Shown piece after piece: positions 10,876-23,500 of a stretch of 64,000 nucleotides of DNA. Each line of letters starts with the position of its first letter. Within the stretch, counting starts at the first letter, position 1. A program made the position numbers and the translations under genes. The DNA is from Crotophaga sulcirostris (taxonomy: Eukaryota; Chordata; Aves; Cuculiformes; Crotophagidae), in NCBI GenBank assembly GCA_013397455.1, contig VYZB01000195.1, positions 361,056-425,055 on the forward strand, given 5' to 3'. The notes under the pieces are model-generated. The model did not search any database, was not told the DNA's origin, and saw only the letters and a list, made by a program, of their open reading frames with translations.

Positions 10876-13800
10876 GTGAGATGTGAACTCCCCCAGGCTG
10901 TGGTCATCCCGCACCCTGAGATGCTGCAAGCCCTGGGTCACACACCCAAAAGCCTGTGTAGCTCCCTCTAACCCACAGGCTTTAGGAAGCAGAAGGGGAA
11001 CAACCCTAGCACAAGCCTGTAGCTACAACAAGTTCCAAGTAAGTCTCTGCAACAAGTTGAGTATAAGACAGTGGCATAACACCAAGTTCATTCTGATGAC
11101 ACCCTCTCCCCATCCAAACGGGCTGCTAAGCATAACAAAAAACATTTGGATTATTTTTTTCTGTCCAAGAAGGTGGTACTTATCATTAACAACACCAGGT
11201 TTGTCCTGCACCCTCCCCATCAGGCGAAGTAAAAAAAGAGGGATTTAATCATCAAACATCATCCTTTGACAATGAAACCTCTGGGTTTGCTTCAAAGAGA
11301 GCCTGAGAATAAAAATCTGATGGAGGTGAGAGGAGCAGGACCAGCAGAGAGAAGACATGTTCTCACACAAGTGGGGAAGGCAGCAGTTTAGATGTGCAGC
11401 CAGCGAGATGTCCTGGTGGCTGCGTGTCCAGCAGTGCCATTGCTCAAGTGCCCATCACATGCTGCTAAAACCAGGCAAATGAAATAAAAAGAGGCTGTGA
11501 GTCTGAGAGCAGCTGCTTTGCTCACTGCTGCTGCCAAACCTTCCCGAGAGCATGGCTATTCCTCAGCGTGGGGAAGAATTAATTTGCTTTACAATGGATC
11601 GGCAGGGCTCAGCGGGCAGTTGGGTGTGTGCAGCAGCGGGTGCAGAGCTCCCACAGCCTGGGGGGCTGAGTGGGGAGCCAGGAGAACCACCTGGAGCCAG
11701 CCCTAAGGGTGCTCGAGGAGCCTGGCAGAGGGCCCAGAGCAAACCCCCTCCTGTACAAATCCCTGCTGCTTCCCATCCGAGAGACTCGGCCAAGATGCAC
11801 CAGTTCCCAGTCCCAAACCCCAGTGATCTCCACCCAGCCGAGCTCGGGTGCTGCTTGGGGAGCAGGGAATGCCTGTGGAGCGCAGGGCACTGCAGCTGCC
11901 CCGCACGAGCTGTGGGACATCTCCCTCCCAGACACACCTGGCAAAGGGTGCTAGCAGCAAACACAACCTGCACAGCCTTTCACTTCAGTAGCTCTACAGG
12001 CTAACGCCAGCCCGGTTCCTTTTGGCCACTCTAACCCAGGTGTGCAGGCTGCAGCCAGGGCTGGGAGCACGGGTCAGAGCTGGAGCACAGCACACAAGGT
12101 CCTGAGCCTGCCCTCATCCCATGCTAAATGAACCTGCAGTGGATGGGTACAGGCAGAGCCCTGATCCAGCACAGGGGAGGGCTGCAGGCTCAGCCACGTC
12201 CCCCAGTGCTGGTGGGCACACTGGAGTGCTGGTGCTTACCATGCAGTGAGCTCCAGGGCACTGCCATGACCACACAGAGTGGCTGTGCTGAATTTTTGCA
12301 CCGTGTACGATGAGGGTGCAGGATGGGGCTGCAGACCGCTCCCAAGAGCGCTGGCGCATTTCCAGAGCAACTCCTCTGAATTTGGCTTTGCTTATACTGC
12401 AGCAGCCTGGAGAACTGAATATTGCCTCCCTAGAAAGATTTAATTATACATAAAATTAGAAGGAGGAAGTGTTAGTTAAAATTTCATACTTCTGGAAGGC
12501 AGCCGGTTCGTTAGCATTACTTTAATGAGGGACTAACCTCACTGTAATGCTTTTATTAATGCTCCTTGCTTATTGAGTGCCAACTGCTTGGCTCCTCTCC
12601 GACAGGCCGGCTGGTCCACAAAGCGAATGGTTTAGGGGTTCTTTGATGCAAAATGCGATCGCGTTTACACCACAGCCAGGACAAACGACAGTTGGTGAGA
12701 TGAGACAGCCCAAAATTCACCAGATGGTGCCCAGAGCAGGCGATGCAGCGAGAGAGCAAGATCAGGACAGGCAGGAGGGGACGTAGGAGGGAAAAAGTGA
12801 AGGGAGAAGCAGAAGTGCTGGTTCTACCAATGCCACTGACTGTTGACTGCAGTAGGGTCAGCATGGGGGCCAGGACAATGAGCAATGACAGTACATCAAG
12901 ATGTGATGTGCTGGAGATCTGATGACAAGGAAAGACACCGGGTGGTACAGGATCACAGGAGGCAGGTATCTGGTGGCTGAGCACTGCAGCCTGCCCCCAT
13001 CTGCTGCTGCTGTGGCTCTCATGTGATTTTTGAGGTCACAGCTGCATCCAGCCCAGATCTCATCATAGACCCTCTTTGGGCAAACACGAGTCCTTAATCC
13101 AACTAACTTCAAAATGCCTAAGACATCCTTACCCCAAAAACCTCTTCCACAGAGTGACTGTTGTGGGATAAATTGTGTTTTCCAGATGCCCCTGATGCTA
13201 CTGTGGTCTGCCTGAAGGAGACACAGGAGAGAATGGAGTCACTCCTCCAGTCCCCTCTGCACTGCCCGTGCTGTTGCCCATGACCCCGTTGAGCCACAGA
13301 GGGGAGGAAAGGGTTTGCCCTCCCAGTCCTTCCCAGTCAGTGCCCACTTGCTTATGGGGCGATGACCAGGCACTCTGAGTGTGCTTTTCAGATGTGGATG
13401 TGGGCAGAAGGACAAGGATTATCCGAGCAGCTGCTGGGACACACTACCCTATGCCTCCTGGGAGCTGAGGTGAGCATATGCCGTATGCTTCCCCTCCTGT
13501 TCCTTGAAACCCTCTGAATAGAGGGATTAAAAATTACCCATTGCAGTCTGAAACAACAGAGCCACGGCGCCAGCGCCGGCTGATATTCCAGCACAGTGGA
13601 GGGCGGGTGGGCTGCCACATCCGTGGTGAGCAGGAATGGGAACAGCTTGTCAGAGAGCCTTGTCATGGCTCTGCCTGCAGGGCCACTCCTCCACGAGCTA
13701 CCATTCAACAGGAGCCGAGGCATCAAAGACAGCTTCGCTACCTCCTTGCTTCAAGCTGGCCAAGGGCCAATGCTATTTCCCAGCAGCACGTACCAACCTG

Positions 13801-16396
13801 CAATTAGACAGTTCCCCCTTCCAAGTGCTCAAAGGTAGATCTCACCCAGGCTGAGCCAAAGGTTTTTCTCTGTATGCAAGACAGGCAAAGCAGCAAAGAG
13901 CTGAACTGGTGCTGACTCAACATGAGCCCACCAGAAAGCCCTTCTCACTGCACAGAGGGTGCCTTTGCACCCAGGACTGTACCGCACGTGACTCTAAACC
14001 AGTTCTGGGTGCAAACTTGGCTGCAGCACTGTGCCACCTTTGGTGTCACAGCAGAGTCAAGTTCAACCATGGGTTGGGTTTGGTGTCTCACCACCTTCCA
14101 CGAATGGCTTCAGAGGTAACCAGCAGAGTCCACAGCAAAGAAAGGTTGAGCACCATATCATGGTCTTCATTTTTCCTGCAAGGGAAATAGTGTTCCATGT
14201 CATTGTAATCAACTAAAAGAGGGAAGAGGATTATTCAGAGAAAAGGGGGTGAAACCAATCAACTGTCTGGACACAAAGTGATGGGCTGGGGTCAGCCAGA
14301 CAAAACACAGGGAAGAGGCAGGAACAATCAGAGAGAAAAGCTCCAGTCCTTCAGTGCATTCTGCCCAAACTGCAAGGCAAGAACGCCAAACTAGAAATTT
14401 ACTGAACTGGAAAATTCACAACATTTTTTTCTCCACATAACCTGACAGATTCAAAACCAAACATGGAAATTTCACAGGGTGCTGATGCGCATTTTTCCTG
14501 TTAAAGTTTCTCTGAAAACTCGCCTGGTTCTTGTGAAGGAGAGAAAAGGAGAGAGAAAAAAAGAAAGAGGATATTTTTAAAGTAAAACTAGTTAGATGCA
14601 GCTGTTCATGAAGTGACTGCTACAGACAACTGGGAAATTGGTAAAAGAAAAATGTTTTCTCAAGTATTTTTTTGCCAAAATGTGGTGTTAAGTTTTATTT
14701 GGTAAAAATAAGACTTTGATCCAATGATCTAAATTTATTAAACCTAGGAATAAAGCAGAATCTAGGAATGAGGGGGAAAATACGCAAAATAAAATAGGGA
14801 AAAATGAAGTGGCAAATGCTGTGAAACTTTCATTTGGAATTTACAGCAGCATCTGGAGCCCGATCTCACTAGACAACATAGTTTTGTCCCCCCACAACAG
14901 AATAGTACCAGGTAAATCTCTTTAGCTTCTACTACCCTTACTCAAAGCTTTCCTGCACTGACAACAAGACCTTGCAGGTCTGCTAAGTAACTTTGCACAC
15001 ATGAGCGATGCTATCCCAGCAAAATATTAAAAGCTTGATATTTTAAATGGGATTTTATGCAGGGCATAAAGGGGAAGTGTGTTCTCCTAGCCTGAAACAG
15101 GAAAACACATTAAAAACTCAGCGCAGCTGTAAATAAGATGCACATTGGCATGGTTCATCACCCTGGTGAGGGTAGTCACTTTCAAGTTTTAATCAAGGTA
15201 GAAGGGAGGATTTGGAAGCATCGCATCTATGGCACAATTCCCTGCTTTGTCACATCCCACTGAAAACTTGATAAAAGCTCCCTTTGAAGAGGGGCCAAGT
15301 CCTTCCTCACTTGACTATAGGGATATTGGATTTGCTAAGCCGGGTTTCCAGTTGTGCAAAGACTTTGTGAGAGGTACAAAAAGAGTAAGAGTGTAGAGAA
15401 AGTGTTACAGCTCAAAGAAAACAAAAGATAGAGCAGTAATTAATTATTGGGCTGTACTTGGGTTTTTTTCCTGTTGGCAGTGGGACAGACAGACTGGTGT
15501 TGGTGAGATGTATTATGAGGGGATCAGCCTTTGGATATATGTCATTAAATATTCAAAAACCACTTGCCATCTCCCCAAAATCATGAGATTGGTAAGCAAA
15601 TAATGAGATAAAAAACCCTAATAGTAACAAAGGGTTGTTTTTTTGTCTCTTAGCTTCTGAGTTGTTAGTCTGCCAAGCTAATTTCAATAGAAACTCGGTT
15701 GAAGGGAAGGTGAGACTTTCCCATGATTACACTAGAATTTTAGTTTCCCAGGAAAAAGAATCTGTAATGTGATGAGATCATTTCCATCTGATGAATCCAA
15801 AGCTTGTTTTTAGAAGGCTAAAATCAAAAAAATAAAATTAAGGAACAGAAGAGACCAGCACCGAAATACAGATCATCCAGACTTTGGCTGTTTGGGATGT
15901 GTGTATGCCTGGCCAGAGCACGTGAAGAATGTACCACCTCCCCTGCTTCCCAGCTAGGACAAAATGATACTGGTTTCCTTAGCAGAAGTCACACTGGGGT
16001 ATAGTCTGAATGAATAATCTGCCTCCTCTGCCAGATAAGGGTCTCTCCCCCTTTTTTGTCCCCTGTGACAGCTCTGCGATTTCTCCTCTGGTGCAAACCT
16101 CACACCAGCCAAGAGCAGGACCTGCTCAGGGAGCAGTTCCACTCCAGAGGCTTTCCTCCTGCAGTTCCTGCCCATTGCTCACTAACTGGGGAGCAAGGCG
16201 CTCCCCCGTTCCCCCTCCTGAATTAGCATGGCATTAGCATGGGCTGATGGAGATATCATCTTTCTCTCGTCTGTGCTGGCAGCCCCACCCTGGAGACTAA
16301 CGGCTGCACCAACAGCCTCTGCCCACCAACCTCCACTCCCTTTCCAGCCCATGCCCAGTTCCTCCCAAGCAGGTGTTGTTTGCTCTCCCATCACAG

Positions 16397-16484
16397 CTCT
16401 TGTTCACAGAGAAGCTGACTACAAAAGCTCAGTGGTTGTTGCTATTTATTCTCAGCCCTGCCTCCGTTTTGTTGAGATGAACAG
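16397..16484 (+). other. candidate plus-strand exon (88 nt)
   Basis: A strong acceptor (gtttgctctcccatcacag) and a consensus donor (ATGAACAG then GTGAGTAG) bound 88 nt. The open frame reads (A)LVHREADYKSSVVVAIYSQ and continues PCLRFVEMNR, entering in phase 1 and leaving in phase 2. The amino-acid composition is protein-like, but there is no matching partner exon and no recognised family. It may be a genuine exon of a plus-strand gene or lncRNA, or chance. Confidence 0.3.
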
Positions 16485-17480
16485 GTGAGTAGGCAGGCAG
16501 CTGATTCTTCCACTTATTTTCTACTGGATGGGGACATCAAATATTTGCTTTCAGAAATATTTGCAGCAGCTCCACTACAAACAACAACATCAACTGAAAT
16601 GCTCAAAAAGGGTGGGGGAGTGCTCCTGTGCCTTGCTAAGATAACCCAGAAACTCTTGGACTTTGTTGCTTTGACAATGCATCTCATCTGTAACGTATTA
16701 AAATATATGATGGGCTTCTTTTGGTCTCACTGGAAGTCACCTACTGGAGTGGATCTGAGTCCTCCTGGTTCCTATGGCATACCAAACAGCTTTGCAGTTC
16801 TTAAGGAGAAGCTTTCAGTAACACTAGTACAAATGCAGAGCAGCTAATGGACTTATCTTAAACCAATGCTGCTGCAGCAGAAGACAATTTAGTCCTTGCA
16901 TTTCAGGAACAACAAAACTGCCGGAGGTTATGTGCTAATTACAGACTGCTCATCTCCTCTATTATTCTAGTTTACATTGCAAGACACCATCCAATCAACC
17001 AGCCTGGGGAAGAGTGTCTTATCTTTCTCATGAGGAAGCTCCAGCTGTGAGTGAGTATGGATGATGCATTCAAGGCGAATTCAGAGAAGGGCTTTGCTTT
17101 ACACAGGGAGGGCTGAGCTGAGACCTTCTCAGGATGAGCTACACAGCCTGTTGAGTAGCTGGTATCAGTAACAGAGTCACAGAGTGAGGTGTCCTCACCT
17201 GATACCTCCAGAAGTGGACTGAATCCCAGATAAGTTTTCCCTCCCTCAAAACACACTCAGATAATGGCCATGTTTCAGGAGCAGAATAGGAATTTTGGAG
17301 AGAAAAATCTCCACTGAGGTGTGTAAAGGCCTTTGTGCTCTAAGTGACTTGTAACATCTCCAGATGTAGCAATGGCAGAGGGAGAAGGGTTTCCTTCCAA
17401 GAACAAACAGTTGCTCACTGCTGCAGTAGGTATTCAAAGCCACGACTCAGCGTAAGCATTGCAAAAAGGTAGGTACTTAC

Positions 17481-17524
17481 CCAGACCATGGGATTGCTTG
17501 GTACGAAGTGTCACATCCAGAGCT
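17481..17524 (-). CDS. weak candidate exon (44 nt)
   Basis: On the minus strand the acceptor gcatttcactagcag and the strong donor GTAAGTACC bound 44 nt. Two frames are open, one reading ALDVTLRTKQSHGL and one reading SSGCDTSYQAIPW. If it followed the 37988-38107 exon directly, the junction would read TGA and terminate translation, so either other exons intervene, it belongs to another transcript, or it is chance. No reading frame can be chosen from the window alone. Confidence 0.2.
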
Positions 17525-17529
17525 CTGCT

Positions 17530-20500
17530 AGTGAAATGCCACTACCTGCATGGTGAGACACTACCTGTGCAACAACATCAGGATAGCAGAGCATGAGTCC
17601 TTTCAACCAGGAAAGTCTGTGATAGAGACTCTGGTCAGTGGGTTCAGGCCACGGCACTCTCCTCCCCACCTGTCACTGCTTCTTCATCACTGTTCATGAA
17701 TGACTGACAACAGGCAATCATTTAGGAGTGGATTTTTAACTCCATGCCATTGATTACTAATAGGATGAGACCCACATAGCGCACGGGGTTTGACTTACTG
17801 CTGAATACCTTTTATTCTACATTCTTCTGAGACAGACAATATACTTTTGGCCTCATGTACTCTGCAGTTTCTCTGTTTTCCTTTTTTTTTTTTCCATCTC
17901 TTGTAAAGACTTTTCTATGTCAGAATCTGTCAAACAATTCCTTGTGCCATGTTTTTACAAGAATCCTACTTGCTGGTCAGTGCCAAGCACCCTTTTAAAC
18001 AATACTCAGTGAAGTATTGCATTGCCTGTGCTCTGCTCTTGCATGCCATATTTAGACAAAAGCTAGGGAATTCCCTGCCTTACATGAGGGCTTGAACGAG
18101 AGCATTCTTTTCCCACCTCAACTAAAAATGTATGCGTTTGCACCAGCCCAGTTCTATTTTTAATTGATTCAACATTTTCATTTATCTACCTAGAAATCAG
18201 AGGGGAAAGCAAGCAAACAAACAAACGAAAAAAAAAAAAAGGAAGAAAAGGAAATGAAACAAGTGAATGTGACTCAGTCCTGCTGGGTGCATTCCCAAAG
18301 AGACCAAAACCCAAGCAGCAGTGGAAACAAAACACCCAAACTGCACATGGACACACTGCCCAAACACACAGCTAACAACCCAACAGATAGCGGCCAAAGA
18401 CGGCTTTTAGTGCTTTGGCTCAGGGTAAACAAACAGCAAGGCTATGACCTAACATTGATGCAGATTGTGAAGGGGGTTTCTGGCAATGCACAAGGACCTT
18501 GTAACCACCTGAGTCATTGGGGCATCAGATTTCCCTGGAGCAAAGGAAAACACCCCGGTCAGCAGGCGTGCGGGGCACGGAGCAGCCTGAGCAGGGAGCT
18601 CTGTGGTTGCTGCACGTATTGCCCTGCACGTTCACCCAAAAGCCAGAGTGCAAGGGCTCTTTCCTGACACTGCAGAAGTCAATGGGGCTGCAGATCATTC
18701 TGGAGCAGCTATTGAAACACCACATTCCAGAGCGCTATGCTAATCGCTTTTAGCCAGCCCTCCATCACTCTCATTGCTAATGTTTAAATTCTTTGCCATA
18801 CTTTTGTCCACAGTGCGTGGGCCCCCCAGTTTTTTTGACATGTGGTTCTTCCAGTCACTGCCAAGTCTGCTGGGAGAGGATGTCAGCCTCATAGGACCAA
18901 ACCAGATGCTTTCCATGCACTAACTCATTTGGCAAAGCTTCAGATAAAGGCCTGTCTTCCCTCCTCCTCTGCCTCACAAGCACTAAAGAATATTCATTAT
19001 ATCTACCCCAAGAACCTACTTAGGAGAAAATTTGAATCCTGAAATTGAGAGACACAGCATTGTCAAACACAGTGTACAAAGCTTGAAACATAGGATGAAA
19101 TATTTTGAAAAAGAAGGCAGAGTTTGCACTAGATTTTTGTTTTCATATACACACATACATAGACATAAAAATCACTACAGCCATCTCAATGGTATCTGTA
19201 CTGCTGGTAGTGATGATGGGGACCCTACTGCCAACAGGATGTAGACAGGCACCCTCCTTTTAACTGCTGTCATTTATTTCTCTTCAGTGTTGCTTGAGCT
19301 GACATAATAACTGAGACATCACTCAAGCCTTGACTAGCCTAGTGATATTGCCACTGCTGGGAGCATTCTGAGGACAGGAAGAGAGGAAAGAAATTATATG
19401 GACGGAGCTGCAGTGTTATAAAATGCACTCTTAGGATCATATGTTCAAAAGCACTCAGTTCTTATTTAGGAACCTAAATGAAGTTGGCAGGATTTCAGAA
19501 GTGCTCAGCATCTATCAGCTCCTACTGAGAACATGCTGAGCTCTTCTTAACATTGTTAGAGAAAAACAATTCAAAGATAAGAGCCAGCTTGTGGCTTACA
19601 ATTAACATCATTGTATGGGTCTTTGGAGCAGTTTGGCAAAAGCTAGAATAGCTGCTTTCACAGAAGGTATTGTACATAAATTCACATTGCAAAGCATGGG
19701 GCTGGGTCTATAAGCAGTCACCCCCACTGACTGCCTCCTGTAAAAGCTCTGTACCCCAAGGAGAATTTTCCACTTTGTGCCAGTGATGCCTTTTCCAGCA
19801 CTTAAAGTGGAAGTCTGCACCTGATCGTGCTAGGAGCCACCACATCAGTGCAAATGAGAAAGATCAGTATGAGTACCTCAGCTCAGAACATAACCCACTG
19901 TGCTGCAGTCAGGGCAACCGTGAAAACATCCGGAGAAAGACACTAATTTAGTCCTAATCTATATTAGTTTTTGACATATAATGAGTAGCAATATTAAATG
20001 TCAGTTGGTACCTTTTGTCTTTGATCCTCAAAACGTTCTTTGCATGCGATTGAGAAAGATGTCTTCTCCCAGCAGTGCCAGAAACAATAGTTTGCCTCGT
20101 GCAGTCATGGCTGGGCTAACACCAGTGTGCACCTTCAAGGGACAGAAAGATTTGTCAAATCTCTCAAAACACTTCCAGAGGCATCAACCAGCAAAGAACT
20201 TAAACTTTTCAGCAGTCCCACTCACTCTCTTGGAACCATTGATCCACTTAAAGGCTGTGAATTCAAATCCTCCTACTTTTGGGAGGTCACAGCTCCTCCA
20301 ACCCTGAACCAGCTGAACCTTCGTACCACACCAAAAAAACCAAGATCAGGCACAACAGCTTGTGTCAGGCTTCAGCTCACCCAGGGACACAGTACGATTC
20401 TTGAAGGGAACCAAGAACAAATTGTCATCAAGATTCTCTCTTTCATGAGTCCTTCATGTTACCTTGAGATTCCAGAAGCTTCCAGGTAGGAATAGCTCAT

Positions 20501-23500
20501 TTATCTTGGCTTCCCAGGTATTTCAAGAGTTACAATGTCTGTCTATCCCTTAGCCTACTGTTTTGCTAGGTCTAATTACACAGAAAATTTCCTTATCCTA
20601 GGGAAGCCAGTGGCTCACACAATTTTGCAATAGCATGGAGCTGGACAAGATCTTTGAGTCTTTCTCTTGGTCCCTTTTATCCTCTGCTCAGGTTTACACA
20701 TCCTCTCAACTTCTCATGTATATTTAGACCAAAGGAAAACACCATTAAAATGCCAAGCAGGCTTTCAAGGCAATTGTTTTGTTATATTAAACCAGCTGCA
20801 ATCCTAAACTCTGCCTCTGTGAAATTACTCATCGGACAGGACACTTCAAACCTGACTTATTAATTAAGTACCACTGGCACTGTCAGACGATTGCTGTTTT
20901 CACAGGTCAAACACAACAGGAAAGAGAATTTTAACAAAACATTGCCTGATCTCAGGGATCTACAGGCAGCCCCCTCTGCATCAGGCACCTTGGTGTAATA
21001 CAAACGCACACATTCTGCACTGCAAAAATCTTCTTCATAAAATATCAGTGCTGAGGCCTGAGCATTGCTGCTGTTTTGAAACACTAAATGCCATTTCCCT
21101 GGTATGCACTCACACTGCTCCCACGGATGCTTCACAGGAGCCTCTGTACCAGCACCACAGCCTGAGTGTCACCCAGTGAAACCCAAGAGCTGCATCCATT
21201 TTTAGAACCAGCCTGCCTGAAGATATGTTGCATTATCTGAACAACACGTAAGGGAACAAAATGAACTGCAGCTCCCTCTGCCACTTATTTAGCTTCTGTT
21301 TTAAACAGTGTCTCTTCAGTCCGCTCCGTTCCCCTCCCGTGCACCCACTTATTCGGCACCTCTCGCAGGGCTGCCCAGTCTATTTTTAAAATCATGCTGC
21401 TGGCTTTTATCTTAAGCTGTCTGATTTTTTTTTGTTAGCTCTTGTACTCTTTAAACTTATGTAAAACATGTTGGCAGATAAAAGTAGTGAGGGGAGATAT
21501 AGCAAATGTATCACGGTTGGCATTGCAAGTTGAGAAGTAAGACAAGAGATAAAAAACAAACAAATTAAAAATGAATACCTGAACTCAGCAACCAGGGCCA
21601 AACAGCAGCAATACTCACTCAGGGGAGTATCTCCCATGTGGTCAAAGTGGGGTTTACTTGAATTAAGTCTTGAGGACTTGTTCTCCTCGAGCTGCTGGCA
21701 GCAAACACTCTTGGCTGCTCACAGCAGGGAAGAGCAGGAGCCTGGTAACTGCAATGAGCCCTGTAAGGAGGGACTTGTCCCTCAGCTGAAAACCATTTTG
21801 AAATTGTCTGGGGTTTTCCAGGTGGTTAAAGGCTCTGCTGGTTCCAGTTCTGAGCTGACATTAGCAGCACTGAAGTCAGTGGACTTGCACTGCCACACAG
21901 GTGGAGGAAATACATTTAGGAGAGGATCCAGCACTGTTCTCAGCTGTGAGAAGGTGTGAGTGTGCCAGAAACATGTGGCTTGAAAATCCAGTGTCCCCAC
22001 TTGTATCTGCAGTTGTGACCCCAATCTAAGATGCACCGAGTACCCTTGAACAGGAGGGGTGGTTTCAGTTTTGAGCCTAAAACCCTCAGCAGCCCTCAAC
22101 AATAATTAGAATGAGGGACTTCTGAGGCCATGAATGCCTGCATGCCACTTGATGCTGTAAACAGGGATTGACTACACTGATATATCACCTAACAATATAA
22201 GAAACCACTTCCAAAACTTCACGTTTTGGTACCATGGAGATTTTCTAGCCCATGCCTCAGTTCTAGATTTTTCTCAACTAATATTCACATACAATGCTCT
22301 GACACCAACGCAGAGTGGTCCTAACTCATCCCACTGGTGGTCCTGTAGTAACCACAGCTGCCTCTGTTGCACGATGCATGTCTTGGTCTGAGCTCAGCTT
22401 CCATTTCAGATTCAGGACATCTCTGAGAACTGGTGAAAATGAGGACTCACTAATGCTTCCATCAGATGCTGACAAGCTTTTTTGTGCCAGGAAAAATGGA
22501 TGTATGCAACAACAGCAAAAGTGCCTGGAAGCATCCCAAAGCCTGAGTGAAATGAGGGAATTTTGAGTGGTGTCAAACAAAAGGAGCGGTGATTTAATCT
22601 CCACAGATGGGGAGAGGGGAGCAGCGTCAGGAAAAGCAGGAGGATGAGATTAGCTATGCAATAAAATGAAAAAGAGCAAGAGGTGGAGCGAACTGTGCAG
22701 AGATAAGGGGAGGTGGATTACAGGGCTGGCAGATGGAGGGAGAGCAGGCAGCCAAATAGTGCACAAAAAGAAAACAGGTAATAAAGGCAGAGAAATTGTA
22801 ATCCACAATATCAAATACCATTTTCAACCCATTTTCTCGAGGGAGGGATAGGTTAGTGCAGATGGGTGGATGAGGAACATCTCTGCTGTCTCCTCAGAGC
22901 GCAGCGTCACTGCCCCGTGCCGCTGCGGTGGCCTTCAGCCCAAGCCACTGCAAATGACCAGCAAGGTGTGTTTGCTCAGACTCTGAACTCTTCTAAAGCA
23001 GCCAGAATCCCTTCTGGCACATGGATAAAGCAGTTCTTTAACACCAAAGGTGAAAGAAATTGCTTCTTTCTGAAGAGCCTGGCTGACCATTTGACTCAGC
23101 CTAATTCAAGAAAGTGACACATCGTCTCTTCTGCTGCTGAAAGGAGCATTTGCTCAAGCCTCGTGGAAGCACATTAGGCTGGGTATCTCAGTTCCAGATG
23201 ATAAGGCAGCTCTTATCAAGAAACTTTCATTAATGCGGTTCCACTGGAGATAGGTGGTGGATAATAAGCAGATATTTGACCTCTATTTAAGAGTTGTTAA
23301 GTCCTTGACCCCTGAGTTTTTGGAGGATAATCTCTAGAATATCTTTAGATGTGTCATTTCAGAAAAGCCATTCTACAGCTTTCCAGATATTTGCATTACT
23401 CTCCCAAATCCCCCAGTCTCCCAGTACCCCAGGCATGTCAGTGCTTGCTGGCAGCATGTCTGTCTCAGTTCTCCCTATCTCAGGAGGTTACATAAAATCA

